64,000 bases of DNA from NCBI RefSeq assembly GCF_010468615.1, contig NZ_WUEH01000008.1, forward strand, positions 96,377 through 160,376, given 5' to 3'. The notes beneath the pieces are model-generated. The model did no database searches and had not been told where the DNA came from. It was given only the letters and a program-made list of their open reading frames with translations. This stretch comes from Pseudodesulfovibrio sp. JC047 (GTDB lineage: Bacteria; Desulfobacterota; Desulfovibrionia; Desulfovibrionales; Desulfovibrionaceae). The translations under genes and the position numbers were made by a program. Below are positions 18,430 to 27,321 of this stretch, in pieces (within the stretch, counting starts at the first letter, position 1; each line of letters begins with the position of its first letter).

Positions 18430-19311
18430 ATGGAATTCAGAGGAGCCTATACCGCCCTCTCGACCCCATTCGTGAATGGGGAAATCGATGAAACAGCGTA
18501 CAGAGAATTTATCGATTGGCAAATCGAGCAAGGAATTAACGGCTTGGTCCCATGTGGAACCACGGGTGAAGCAGCAACCTTGACGCATGAAGAACAGGGG
18601 CGAATCATTCGAATTTGCGTTGAGCAAGCAAAAGGCCGCGTGCCCGTGATTGCAGGAGCCGGTTCCAACTCAACCAAGGAAGCGATCGCTCTGACTCAGA
18701 TGGCCAAAGACGCCGGAGCCGATGCCGCTCTGCAAATTACGCCGTATTACAACAAACCCACTCCGCAAGGACTTGTAGAACATTTCAAGGCTATTGCCGC
18801 TGAAGTATCCTTGCCGTTCGTTATTTATAATGTTCCAGGTCGTACGGGGCTCAATTTGTTGCCGGCACACCTGAAAATGATCGTTGACGCTGTTCCTGAA
18901 GCAATCGCCGTCAAAGAGGCAACCGGTAATTTGAATCAGGCCGCACAAGTCATTGAACAGTGTGGAAAGGACTTCAATTTGCTGTCCGGTGATGATTTTA
19001 CGGTTCTCCCGCTTCTTGCTGTTGGCGGTGTCGGCGTCATTTCTGTGGTTTCCAACATCATGCCGCGTGCCATGAGCGATATGTGTGCAGCATTTTTCAA
19101 TAATGAACATGAAGCCGCCTTGGATTTGAGCTTGAAAATGGCTCCGGTCAACCGTGCCATGTTCATGGAAACCAATCCCATTCCGGTTAAAACGGCTTTG
19201 GCGATGATGGGGATTTTCAAAAATGCACAGTTCCGTCTGCCGCTCGTTTCCTTGCAGGACGAGAACAAACCCAAACTGAAATCCGTGCTCAAAACAGCCG
19301 GTCTTTTGTGA
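18430..19311 (+). CDS. dapA: 4-hydroxy-tetrahydrodipicolinate synthase
   Basis: 293 residues. Condenses pyruvate with aspartate semialdehyde at the head of lysine/diaminopimelate synthesis. Visible: RGAYTALSTPFVNGEID, GTTGEAATLTHEE, catalytic Tyr in YNVPGRTG, and the Schiff-base Lys in AIAVKEATGN. The start at 18430 is preferred because AAGGAG then lies six bases upstream; the ATG at 18424 would touch the ribosome site. Ends just before two strong terminators. Confidence 0.96.
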   Translation: MEFRGAYTALSTPFVNGEIDETAYREFIDWQIEQGINGLVPCGTTGEAATLTHEEQGRIIRICVEQAKGRVPVIAGAGSNSTKEAIALTQMAKDAGADAALQITPYYNKPTPQGLVEHFKAIAAEVSLPFVIYNVPGRTGLNLLPAHLKMIVDAVPEAIAVKEATGNLNQAAQVIEQCGKDFNLLSGDDFTVLPLLAVGGVGVISVVSNIMPRAMSDMCAAFFNNEHEAALDLSLKMAPVNRAMFMETNPIPVKTALAMMGIFKNAQFRLPLVSLQDENKPKLKSVLKTAGLL

Positions 19312-19317
19312 TATTTT

Positions 19318-19347
19318 AAAGCCCCAGCCGTCAGGCTGGGGCTTTTT
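19318..19347 (+). terminator. Terminator after dapA
   Basis: AAAGCCCCAGCC pairs with GGCTGGGGCTTT around GTCA, followed by T5. A clear intrinsic terminator. Confidence 0.95.
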
Positions 19348-19360
19348 CGTCATCTCCTTG

Positions 19361-19389
19361 AAAAGGCGACCATTTGGTCGCCTTTTTTT
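19361..19389. terminator. Second terminator, usable on both strands
   Basis: AAAAGGCGACC pairs with GGTCGCCTTTT, followed by T-run on + and by T-run on - (complement of the leading A4). It sits between convergent dapA and the leftward solute-binding protein gene, so it can serve both. Confidence 0.9.
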
Positions 19390-19428
19390 GTCTCGACTAA
19401 AATAGCTCATCCACCTTTTTCTTCGTTA

Positions 19429-20220
19429 TTACGGATTCTGAGGACGCCATTTGGTAATAATAGCATCAAGCTCTCCGCTTTCTCGCAGAATCTGCAAGGC
19501 AGCTTCAATGCGGTGTAAAAGTTTGCTATTTCCTTTTTTAACGGCAATGGCGACAGGTGATCCTGGGTCTGAATTTTCAATAATTCTGACTTTAATCGCA
19601 TATCGTTTGGCAAGATGAAGCCCCACTTCCAAAGGAGCTATCATGGCAACAACAGTTCCTTTTTTCAACATTTGAACAGATTTGTCCTTGCTTTCAGTTT
19701 GATATAACCGAATCTGACTTCTCAAACCAATGTCATTGAAATAGGCCTCCACGAAAGAATCCCTGTCCCCTGCCACAACCTGCCAACGCAGATCATGAAT
19801 TGTGTGTATCTCCGTGTTGTCCTCTCGCACAAAAACAACAACCTTTCGCATATAATAAGGAGTGGTAAAATCGAAATAAGTCAGTCGTTTTGCATTAATT
19901 TCTATACCCGCTATACAATCGGTTTTGTTGAGCCGAAGCTGGGTCATGACCTCGTTCCATGTTGCCTGCTGAAAAAGAACAGGTTTGTGCAAATGGTTCG
20001 CAAGAGCTCGCATCACATCCACATCTAATCCTGTCGCTTCATCATGCATTGATTGATATTGATACGGAGGAAATCCTTTTGCAACGCCGCAAATAATCAA
20101 AGATTTTGGTGATTCTGCCCAAACCTGTGGAGTAAAAAAGACACACCACAGAAAGACGATGTACAAACAACATCGAAGGACAAAAGAAAGGCTTTGCGTG
20201 TGGTACATACTATTGACCAT
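19429..20220 (-). CDS. Periplasmic solute-binding protein, family 3 (amino acid type)
   Basis: 263 residues. A signal peptide covers about residues 9-36 (LSFVLRCCLYIVFLWCVFFTPQVWA). Family 3 features follow: ICGVAKGFPPYQYQS, GLDVDVMRALANHLHKPVLFQ, and GIEINAKRLTYFDFTTPYY. These proteins capture polar amino acids or related compounds, usually for an ABC transporter, or act as sensors. No permease or ATPase is adjacent. Either ATG at 20220 or at 20208 could be the start; neither has a clear ribosome site. The upstream 176 bases also hold the ppaC terminator. Confidence 0.85.
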   Translation of the reverse strand: MVNSMYHTQSLSFVLRCCLYIVFLWCVFFTPQVWAESPKSLIICGVAKGFPPYQYQSMHDEATGLDVDVMRALANHLHKPVLFQQATWNEVMTQLRLNKTDCIAGIEINAKRLTYFDFTTPYYMRKVVVFVREDNTEIHTIHDLRWQVVAGDRDSFVEAYFNDIGLRSQIRLYQTESKDKSVQMLKKGTVVAMIAPLEVGLHLAKRYAIKVRIIENSDPGSPVAIAVKKGNSKLLHRIEAALQILRESGELDAIITKWRPQNP

Positions 20221-20330
20221 AGAGAATAGTACACTTTTTTGCAGTCAAGTACATTATGATTTTTGTCAGGTTGTGAAATCAAGCACACAGTTCACTTTGT
20301 GAAAAGAAGAGCAAGAATGTCAAATTTCGC

Positions 20331-20365
20331 AAAAAAAAGGCCTGTCAGCACGCTGCTGACAGGCC
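20331..20365 (-). terminator. Terminator of ppaC
   Basis: On the minus strand GGCCTGTCAGC pairs with GCTGACAGGCC (stem 11 bp, 5-base loop) followed by eight T. It begins about 30 bases after the ppaC stop and ends the leftward PTS/ppaC transcript. Confidence 0.92.
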
Positions 20366-20396
20366 CATACTTTGCGCTTCAATCAAGTCGTTTCAA

Positions 20397-21317
20397 CTAC
20401 CCTTCAAAGGCCTTGATGAAATTGGGAGCAACCTGTTTTTTCCGGCTCATAACGCCGTCGAGATACACAGAGGTTCCCTCAGGAGCAATGCCAAACGCTT
20501 TTTCGACGACAGAGATGTCATCAGAAGCAATAAGCATTTCAGAGCCTTCTTTCATGATATCAGTCAGCAGCAGGAAAACCGAGTGGCGACCGTCTGCTTT
20601 GACTTTTTCAATTTCAGCCTGAAGCGCTTCTTTATGAGCGTCAAGCATAGACAAATCAACAACTTCCAACTGGCCAATACCAACTTTGTTGCCATTCATG
20701 TCGAAATCTTTGTAGTCCCGGAAGACCAATTCGTTCGGGGAAGCCCCGTCTACAGCGGATTTGACCTTGAACATCTCCATACCCAAAGCCATAACGTCAT
20801 CCACACCAGCGATCTTGGCAAGTGCGGCAACAGCTTCTTTATCAGCTTCGGTACAGGTAACGGATTTAAACATGACCGTATCGCTTAAGATAGCACAGAG
20901 CAGGATACCTGCGATATTTGCGGGGACTTCCACATTGTAGAAATCATACATGTTTTTCAAAACAGTTCCGGTACATCCCACTGGCCAAACCCACATTTCC
21001 AGCGGACCGGAGGTCGTGACATCACCCAATTTGTGGTGATCAACCACAGCAACCAATTCACCTTTATCAAGGTTGTCGATGGTTTGGGAAATATCGGTAT
21101 GGTCAACCAAAATGATCTTCTGATCTGTCGCGTCGGCCACGATTTCAGGAGCAGCGAAACCAAATTTTTCGAGAACAAACACAGATTCCGGAGCGATCTC
21201 GCCCTGCGTCACAGCCTTGGCTTCCATGCCTCGTTTCGAATACAGGTCAGCGGCAGCAATTGCAGAAGCAACAGTGTCGGTATCGGGATTTTTGTGTCCA
21301 ACAACCAAAATAGCCAT
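20397..21317 (-). CDS. ppaC: Manganese-dependent inorganic pyrophosphatase
   Basis: 306 residues, DHH family (family II). Hydrolyses pyrophosphate to two phosphates. Visible: metal-binding GHKNPDTDT near the start, ILVDHTD, and the signature VVDHHKLGD, with a C-terminal DHHA2-type domain ending LDGVMSRKKQVAPNF. The ribosome site TAGGAGGACTTGAT precedes ATG. In a sulfate reducer this enzyme would remove the pyrophosphate formed on sulfate activation, an inference from physiology. It is the last gene of the leftward run, with its own upstream gap and terminator. Confidence 0.96.
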   Translation of the reverse strand: MAILVVGHKNPDTDTVASAIAAADLYSKRGMEAKAVTQGEIAPESVFVLEKFGFAAPEIVADATDQKIILVDHTDISQTIDNLDKGELVAVVDHHKLGDVTTSGPLEMWVWPVGCTGTVLKNMYDFYNVEVPANIAGILLCAILSDTVMFKSVTCTEADKEAVAALAKIAGVDDVMALGMEMFKVKSAVDGASPNELVFRDYKDFDMNGNKVGIGQLEVVDLSMLDAHKEALQAEIEKVKADGRHSVFLLLTDIMKEGSEMLIASDDISVVEKAFGIAPEGTSVYLDGVMSRKKQVAPNFIKAFEG

Positions 21318-21408
21318 ATCAAGTCCTCCTAATTGAATTGTCCTTTACCAGGGAATGTGCCTTCGAAATAGAATGTGAGGAATATCACAACCTACCCGAA
21401 CTGCCAAG

Positions 21409-22106
21409 CTAAAAACTGCTCCAAACCAAGAAAAGGACGAAAAGACACATGCCGACCATCAAGATGGCATACGCACGTTTCACTCGAAGAGCCATCAAGC
21501 CGCCAAGCGAGGCAGCAACCCACAGGTGTGTCCAAGTGACATCAATAGAGGAAAGGAATCCTGGATATACAGAAAAAATAAACTGCAAACAGTATTTTAT
21601 GAGGAGTATTGCCGCCAAAAAAGAAAGACCGGAATAAAGAAAAGAACGCACCATGGATTTCATGATGAGTGTGCCAGGAACGTTCGATTTTTCGGGATTT
21701 CTTGTCCAATTCAACAATTGGTTATAGCTCACCTGTTCTTGGTCACGGATGATCATTTCGACTTTTGTTCCGAGCCAGGCCAGCGGCATACTTGCGAATA
21801 GCACCCCCATGATACGCGCAGGATGCTCCAATCCAAAATATGTTGTCAGGGACAACGCCGCGAAACTGGCCGCAGTCAGGTGCGGCGGAATAAATGTTCC
21901 GACAGGAAGCAAATCAAGCCATAACAATTCAAAAAATATGGCAATATAAAGACTGGTTGTTAAATCTCCGCTCCAAAGTCCCCAAAAAAAGCCCAGGACA
22001 AGCGGCCGTTCTAAAAAGCCTATGCTCAGGGCGTTTCTAAAAAGAGAGAAGAGCGCAAAAAAAAAGCGACAGATGCAAACCAGGTAAATTGTGTATGGAT
22101 AATCAT
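21409..22106 (-). CDS. Mannose-family PTS EIIC component, frame-interrupted at a T9 tract
   Basis: The intact protein would be 232 residues in two frames. Frame one starts at ATG 22106, overlapping the EIIB stop (ATGA), and reads MIIHTQFTWFASVAFF before stopping at 22028. The other frame, from the T-run (22057-22065), reads ALFSLFRNALSIGFLERPLV and then LGFFWGLWSGDLTTSLYIAI, an EIIC-like pore sequence, on to 21409. One extra T (ten instead of nine), a -1 slip, would join them. Several hydrophobic helices follow. EIIC forms the membrane sugar channel. Choices: real slippage, a phase-variable gene, or a sequencing error. Confidence 0.75.
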
Positions 22107-22567
22107 GAGTCGAACCTCACCTGGACCGGATCATTGGGAACACATCGAAAATCGAGTTTTACCCCTTTCCGATTGAGCATTTTAAGACAATTTTCATCTT
22201 CATCGGATAGTGCGACACTTGGAGAAATCTGTTTTTTCCCGGGGCTGTAATGAACATTACCAATATTCAGAACATTAAAATCAAATCCGGCTTCATACGC
22301 CCGTCTCGCATCAGCACAACTGGAAAAAAGAATAATGACCTGATCCCCGCCAGGCACAATTTTCGCTAAGGTTTCATGAAGGTCGTCAACATCGACAAAA
22401 ACGCTGTCGACTGTTTGCGGGATGGCCAAAGACATGATTTCCTGTTGCAAAATGTCATGCGCCAATTCATCATTGGCCACAACAACATGTTTAGCTCCAG
22501 TATACGGAAGCCAAGTCTCAATAATCTGGCCGTGAATCAGGCGGTTATCTATACGGGCAAGAATCAC
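22103..22567 (-). CDS. Mannose-family PTS EIIB component
   Basis: 154 residues. The phosphorylation-site His is in ARIDNRLIHGQIIETWLP, near the N-terminus. It takes phosphate from EIIA and passes it to the sugar at EIIC. The start is GTG at 22567 (VILARIDNRL); the second frame begins inside an ATGA overlap with EIIC. The gene order EIIA-EIIB-EIIC is the mannose/sorbose arrangement; no EIID was seen in the window. Confidence 0.92.
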   Translation of the reverse strand: MILARIDNRLIHGQIIETWLPYTGAKHVVVANDELAHDILQQEIMSLAIPQTVDSVFVDVDDLHETLAKIVPGGDQVIILFSSCADARRAYEAGFDFNVLNIGNVHYSPGKKQISPSVALSDEDENCLKMLNRKGVKLDFRCVPNDPVQVRFDS

Positions 22568-22576
22568 GGCAACACC

Positions 22577-23017
22577 CTATTTTTTCGTTTTTTTTCGCAG
22601 CATCGCGCCCGCGACCTTAATTCCCTGGCGGCCAGCATTCTTGACCGCTTCAGCCAAGGCATCCAAATTCATTTTGCGTGACTGTATGGTCGCGACCAGC
22701 ATCGGCAAATTGACACCGGTGATAACTTCAAGATTTTCTGACTTCATCAGGGAAAGGCTCATGGTGGTTGGAGACCCTCCAAACAAATCCGTCAAGGCGA
22801 CGACCCCCTTGCCAGTTTCCACTGTCTGAATGGCTTTCCTGACAGCTTCCATGGTCTCATCCACGCTCTTTTCGACATCAACACCCACAGCCAAACAGTT
22901 TTTCTGTTCGCCCATGACCATTGTTGCCGCATCCAGCAAGCTTGCTCCAAAAGTGGAGTGAGTCACCAAAACGATGCCGACCATTGCTTCTTTTTTATCA
23001 GACTTTACAGCCATCAT
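22577..23017 (-). CDS. Mannose-family PTS EIIA component
   Basis: 146 residues. EIIA domain with VGIVLVTHSTFGASLLDAA (phospho-His in VTHST) and GVVALTDLFGGSPTTMSLSL. Accepts phosphate from HPr and gives it to EIIB. Lies two bases after rapZ. Start at the double ATG 23017 or at Met12 (22984); the first is used here, without a strong ribosome site. HPr and EI genes are not in the window, so the phosphate source is elsewhere. Confidence 0.92.
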   Translation of the reverse strand: MMAVKSDKKEAMVGIVLVTHSTFGASLLDAATMVMGEQKNCLAVGVDVEKSVDETMEAVRKAIQTVETGKGVVALTDLFGGSPTTMSLSLMKSENLEVITGVNLPMLVATIQSRKMNLDALAEAVKNAGRQGIKVAGAMLRKKTKK

Positions 23018-23899
23018 TTACCCAAGTTCCATATGTCGATGTTCAATTGAAACAGTATACCCTTTTTTCTTCAGGGCCACCAGCACGGACTCTCCAACAG
23101 AAACAGACCGATGGCGTCCTCCGGTGCATCCGAGAGCGACAGTCATTCGATATCGTCCCTCATCCGCATAGAGTGGAAGCATATACGTCAGGAAATCCAG
23201 AAAACGTGTTTTGAATTCTCCCCCGACCTTGCTGTGAAGTACATAGTCGGCAATGGCCTTGTCTTGTCCGGAAAGCGACCGAAGATTCTCTTCAAAATAG
23301 GGATTTGGCAAAAATCGCAAATCAAAGACCAAATCAGCTTCGGACGGAACACCATATTTGAAACCAAAAGAAATAAGATGAACCCGCATTCCGCGCCCGA
23401 CTTCTTCAATAGCCGACCATTTTGTCTGAACAACGCGCCGAAGGTCATGAATGGAATAATTGGTTGTATCAAGAACCAAAGCTGCACCGGCTCTCACTGG
23501 TTCGAGAAGTTCCTTTTCCTGCTCAAGAGCCTGTTCCAATCCAAGATTTCGATATTCCAAAGGATGCGGACGACGAGTCGTCGCATACCGGCGCACCAGT
23601 TCACTCATTCGAGCTTCAAGGAAGACAACCTGTGGAGTAATGCCAAGTTCCCTGAAATCATCCAAGACTTGGTCCCATCCATCGACGAATTCAAACTGCC
23701 GCAAATCCATGCCGAGAGCCAAGCCACGATATTGCGAATCGAATTTGAGAATAAGATCCGCAATCTTTGGCGAAATTTTCGAGGGCAAGCCATCAATACA
23801 GAAAAAGCCCAGATCCTCAAATACATTGAGGGCTGTGCTTTTCCCCGAACCGGAAAGCCCGGTCACAATGATAACGGGAAAAGGATTGGAAGGCGTCAC
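23018..23899 (-). CDS. rapZ: RNase adapter protein RapZ (YvcJ-family P-loop protein)
   Basis: 293 residues. Walker A VTGLSGSGKSTALNVFED, and the C-terminal TVALGCTGGRHRSVSVGE. In Escherichia coli RapZ directs RNase E to small RNAs that control glucosamine-6-phosphate synthesis; in Gram-positives a homologue, YvcJ, is a nucleotide-binding protein. Which role holds here is unknown. It sits in the rpoN-hpf-ptsN-rapZ set conserved in many Proteobacteria, and the next gene is EIIA of the mannose family. Confidence 0.95.
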   Translation of the reverse strand: MTPSNPFPVIIVTGLSGSGKSTALNVFEDLGFFCIDGLPSKISPKIADLILKFDSQYRGLALGMDLRQFEFVDGWDQVLDDFRELGITPQVVFLEARMSELVRRYATTRRPHPLEYRNLGLEQALEQEKELLEPVRAGAALVLDTTNYSIHDLRRVVQTKWSAIEEVGRGMRVHLISFGFKYGVPSEADLVFDLRFLPNPYFEENLRSLSGQDKAIADYVLHSKVGGEFKTRFLDFLTYMLPLYADEGRYRMTVALGCTGGRHRSVSVGESVLVALKKKGYTVSIEHRHMELG

Positions 23900-23917
23900 G
23901 AAGAAGTCCTTTTTGGA

Positions 23918-24367
23918 TTAAACACTTTTAAGCAGTCCCCACAACTCGTCACGTCCTTCGGCTTCTAAAAAAGAACGACGAAACGTCTCGTCTTTCAACA
24001 ACCGAGAAATTTGCGCAAGAACTCGCAGGTGAATGCCCACGGCTTCTTCCGGGGCAAGAACAAGGAAAAAGATGGTACATGGCTTCTGGTCAAGGGCATC
24101 ATATTCGACTCCCTTGAGACTTCGACCCACAATAACATGCATGGCATCGAGGCCATCCACTTTGCCATGAGGGATGGCAATGCCATCACCAATGCCGGTG
24201 GTCCCCAGCTTTTCACGTTCGAGAAGGACACGAACCGCGAGGTCCGTGTCCATCTCTGGATATTTTGCGCCCAAGGGGGCGATAAGTTCTTTCAAGGTAT
24301 CCGATCGTGTTTCGGATACTATTTCGGGAAGGACACAGTCCTTCGCCAGGTAATCACCAAGTTTCAT
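23918..24367 (-). CDS. ptsN: PTS EIIA-type protein of the nitrogen PTS
   Basis: 149 residues of the EIIA-fructose/mannitol fold: LVRVLLEREKLGTTGIGDGI in essence (VRVLLEREKLGTTGIGDGIA), then IPHGKVDGLDAMHV with the active His. Equivalent to EIIA-Ntr, which regulates rather than transports. Located between hpf and rapZ in the conserved sigma-54 cluster. Regulatory targets are not visible here. Confidence 0.92.
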   Translation of the reverse strand: MKLGDYLAKDCVLPEIVSETRSDTLKELIAPLGAKYPEMDTDLAVRVLLEREKLGTTGIGDGIAIPHGKVDGLDAMHVIVGRSLKGVEYDALDQKPCTIFFLVLAPEEAVGIHLRVLAQISRLLKDETFRRSFLEAEGRDELWGLLKSV

Positions 24368-24370
24368 TTT

Positions 24371-24913
24371 CTAGTACCCAGGATCAATAAGACCATAATC
24401 GCCATTTTTTCGTTTATAGATGACATTAAGGCCTTCAGTTTCGGCATTACGGAACACCAGGAATTCATTTTCAAGCGCATCGAGTTGCATGGCGGCTTCA
24501 TCAACAGACATCGGTTTCGGAACATATTCGTCAGTACCGACAATGGTGGGCGCAGAATCACTCGGCATATCCTCATAAGAAAGGACATTCATGTGGACCA
24601 TCTTGTTTCCACGGCCCTTTTTCGAGCGACTTTTCATTTTTTCACGCATCTTCCGCAGCTGAGCTTCCAACTTGTCCAACACCATGTCAATGGTGGAATA
24701 CATGTCTTCCGAAGCTTCATACGCGGAGATATGAATGCGATCCGAGTTCAAAATGACGTCCGCCTTGTGGCGAAATTTATCGACCAGCAGGTTGACCTGC
24801 AAATCGGCTTCCGAATCGGAAACGTATCGTGCTACCTTTTCAAACCGCTTCTTAGCGTATCCTTTGAGATGATCGGACGGCTCAAAGTTCTTGAAAGTGA
24901 AGCTGATGTTCAT
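24371..24913 (-). CDS. hpf: Ribosome hibernation-promoting factor (long form)
   Basis: 180 residues. The first 100 are the RaiA/HPF domain (MNISFTFKNFEPSDHLKGYAKK, KFRHKADVIL, MVLDKLEAQLRK), the last 60 the dimerising tail IVGTDEYVPKPMSVDEAAMQ onward. The long form alone can dimerise 70S ribosomes to 100S in stationary phase. ATG is preceded by GGAGGCAACGT. Ends 4 bases before ptsN, in one operon with rpoN. Confidence 0.95.
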   Translation of the reverse strand: MNISFTFKNFEPSDHLKGYAKKRFEKVARYVSDSEADLQVNLLVDKFRHKADVILNSDRIHISAYEASEDMYSTIDMVLDKLEAQLRKMREKMKSRSKKGRGNKMVHMNVLSYEDMPSDSAPTIVGTDEYVPKPMSVDEAAMQLDALENEFLVFRNAETEGLNVIYKRKNGDYGLIDPGY

Positions 24914-24948
24914 ACGTTGCCTCCTTGTTTTGAGTGCGGCAAACAGGA

Positions 24949-26358
24949 TTAGAAATACTGCTTGCGTTTTGAAGAAGACGGAATGCCCATGGCGGAACGG
25001 TATTTTGCAACAGTGCGTCGGGCGATATTAACCTCGAGTTCTTCCTTGAGAATATCACCAATCCGTTCATCGCTTAAAGGTTTTTTCGAGTCTTCATCTG
25101 CAATCATTTTCTTGATGAGCGCCTTGACGCTCTCTGAACCCACTTGTGACCCATCGTCCAAATCCAAGGCTGAGTTGAAAAAAAACTTCAGCTCATAAAT
25201 GCCATGTGGAGTCGAAACATACTTACTCGTGGTAATCCGGCTCACGGTGGATTCATGCATCTCGATATCTTCGGCGACCTCCTTGAGGATCAATGGTTTG
25301 AGTTTTGTCACGCCTTCTTCAAAAAAATCTCGTTGAAAACCGACAATACTCTCAACCACTTTGTACAATGTTCTCTGACGCTGGTACAGACTTTTCATCA
25401 GCCATGCGGCAGACCGCATTTTTTCTTGAAAATATTCTTTTTCTTTGTGTGCGGCCCCTTTCATGGAATCCATATAAAAGGCGTTCATCTGTAATCGTGG
25501 CAATCCGTCTTCATTCAAAATGATGATGAAATCGTCACCATACTTGTACACGAAGACATCCGGGCTGACATAATGCGGCTCGGTGCTGGAAAAATTGGTC
25601 CCGGGCATAGGGTCAAGCGTTTGCATTAAATCCAGATAGGACTTGAGATCTTCCATGGAAATCTTGAATTTACGAGCCAAAGGCTTATACCGATTCTTTT
25701 CGAGATCTTCCAAATGGTCGGTGACAAGCGAAACAAGAACGGGATCGTCATATCCTAAGACATCCATCTGAACTAACAGACATTCCTGTGGCGTTCGTGA
25801 AGCGACCCCGACAGGATCAAGTCGTTGGATCCGAAGAATGGTTGATTCAATGTCTTCGCTGGACGCGTCAACCATGGATTGCAGATCCTCGGTGGAGGCC
25901 TGCAAATAACCATTTGAATCAAGATTACCGAGAATCATTTCACCGATCGCAATTTCCTGTTCGGTAAAATTGGAAAGCCGCATTTGCCAATTGATATGCC
26001 CCTCAAGAGAGGGCTTCGAAGCGAGACGAGCCTCGAAAGACATCCCTTCTTCGGGGATTTCGGCGTCGCGACCAGTGGCCTGTTTTGAAGTGCTGGAAAA
26101 TTCTCCCAGGTAATTTTCCCAGTCGGCATTACGAACCAACTCTTCTTCAGCCTGGGATTCGGTCAACGTTTCCGACGCATCAGCAACATCAGCTTCCGTT
26201 TCCTTTTCATCAAGAAAAGGATTTTCCAGAAGTTCCTGCTGAACAGTTTCAAGCAACTCCAGACGAGAGAGTTGCAGCAATTTAATGGCCTGCTGCAACT
26301 GTGGTGTCATGACCAATTGCTGAGAAAGCTTGAGTTGTTGTCTAAGTTCCAATCCCAT
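24949..26358 (-). CDS. rpoN: RNA polymerase sigma-54 factor
   Basis: 469 residues. N-terminal activator region MGLELRQQLKLSQQLVMTPQ and LQQAIKLLQLSRLELLETVQ, a central acidic stretch, a core-binding domain, HTH-like HESTVSRITTSKYVSTPHG, and the RpoN box IARRTVAKYRSAMGIPSS at the C-terminus. Directs transcription of genes needing an AAA+ activator, among them nitrogen and motility genes. Followed by hpf, ptsN and rapZ. The 237 bases upstream show only AT-rich sequence and no clear element. Confidence 0.97.
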   Translation of the reverse strand: MGLELRQQLKLSQQLVMTPQLQQAIKLLQLSRLELLETVQQELLENPFLDEKETEADVADASETLTESQAEEELVRNADWENYLGEFSSTSKQATGRDAEIPEEGMSFEARLASKPSLEGHINWQMRLSNFTEQEIAIGEMILGNLDSNGYLQASTEDLQSMVDASSEDIESTILRIQRLDPVGVASRTPQECLLVQMDVLGYDDPVLVSLVTDHLEDLEKNRYKPLARKFKISMEDLKSYLDLMQTLDPMPGTNFSSTEPHYVSPDVFVYKYGDDFIIILNEDGLPRLQMNAFYMDSMKGAAHKEKEYFQEKMRSAAWLMKSLYQRQRTLYKVVESIVGFQRDFFEEGVTKLKPLILKEVAEDIEMHESTVSRITTSKYVSTPHGIYELKFFFNSALDLDDGSQVGSESVKALIKKMIADEDSKKPLSDERIGDILKEELEVNIARRTVAKYRSAMGIPSSSKRKQYF

Positions 26359-26595
26359 AATGTATTTCTCGAAAGGCTAATAGAGTCTTGTTTGATCCAC
26401 CGGGTTCAAAGCAGGTTCCGGTTCTCCCTTTATGATTCTGATTTAAGTATGTCACACCTACGACAACGAAGCAAGGAGATTGTTATAACCTGCCGTTACT
26501 ATTCATTATATAGTGGCATTGAAATAGCATGAAAAAGTGTACCAACGATTGGGTACACTGTAAATCGAGAAAGCGTAAAAGTTGAAACGCGGGAA

Positions 26596-27321
26596 TTACA
26601 GGCTGAAGTCCTCGCCAAGATAAATCTGTCGTGCACGACTGTTTTGAACAATTTCTTCAGGCGATCCTTCAAGAATAACATTGCCTTCATACACAAGGTA
26701 TGCCCTGTCACAAATGTTCAACGTCTCACGCACGTTATGATCGGAAATCAGAATACCGATTCCCATACTTTTCAAGACTGAAATAATTTCTTGAATATCA
26801 ATGACCGCGATGGGGTCAATCCCTGCAAACGGTTCATCCAAAAGGATAAATTGTGGATCAAGAATCAAAGCCCGTGCAATCTCAAGCCGACGACGTTCTC
26901 CACCAGACAAAAACATGGCAGCCTGATCGGCCAATTTCGTGATGGTAAACATCTCCATCAATTCATTGGCCCGGGCCATTTGCTTTTTGGCAGACAATGA
27001 AGTCTGTTCAAGGATGATTTCCAAATTTTGTCGGACAGTTAGCTTTTTGAAAATGGAACTTTCCTGTGGAAGATAACTCACTCCCATTCGAGCCCGTTCA
27101 TGAAGCGGTTTTTCCGTCAAATCTATGCCGCTCAAAGTCACATTGCCGGTATTTGGCTCGACAATGCCCACAAGCATATAGAATGTCGTTGTCTTTCCCG
27201 CGCCATTCGGACCGAGTAGCCCTACAACCTCTTGAGGATTCAGCTCCAGATTGATGCCGTGCACGACCTCTTTTTGGCCATACCGTTTGGAAAGATTTGT
27301 CGCCCGGAGTCCTTTTTCCAT
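26596..27321 (-). CDS. lptB: LPS export ABC transporter ATP-binding protein
   Basis: 241 residues. Walker A VGLLGPNGAGKTTTFYM, signature LSGGERRRLEIARAL, Walker B FILLDEPFAGIDPIAV, and the H-loop SDHNVRE. It powers extraction of lipopolysaccharide from the inner membrane with LptF and LptG, not in the window. The ATG directly follows the LptA stop (no gap), with lptC further upstream, forming kdsA-kdsC-lptC-lptA-lptB, which also links Kdo synthesis to LPS transport. Confidence 0.96.
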   Translation of the reverse strand: MEKGLRATNLSKRYGQKEVVHGINLELNPQEVVGLLGPNGAGKTTTFYMLVGIVEPNTGNVTLSGIDLTEKPLHERARMGVSYLPQESSIFKKLTVRQNLEIILEQTSLSAKKQMARANELMEMFTITKLADQAAMFLSGGERRRLEIARALILDPQFILLDEPFAGIDPIAVIDIQEIISVLKSMGIGILISDHNVRETLNICDRAYLVYEGNVILEGSPEEIVQNSRARQIYLGEDFSL

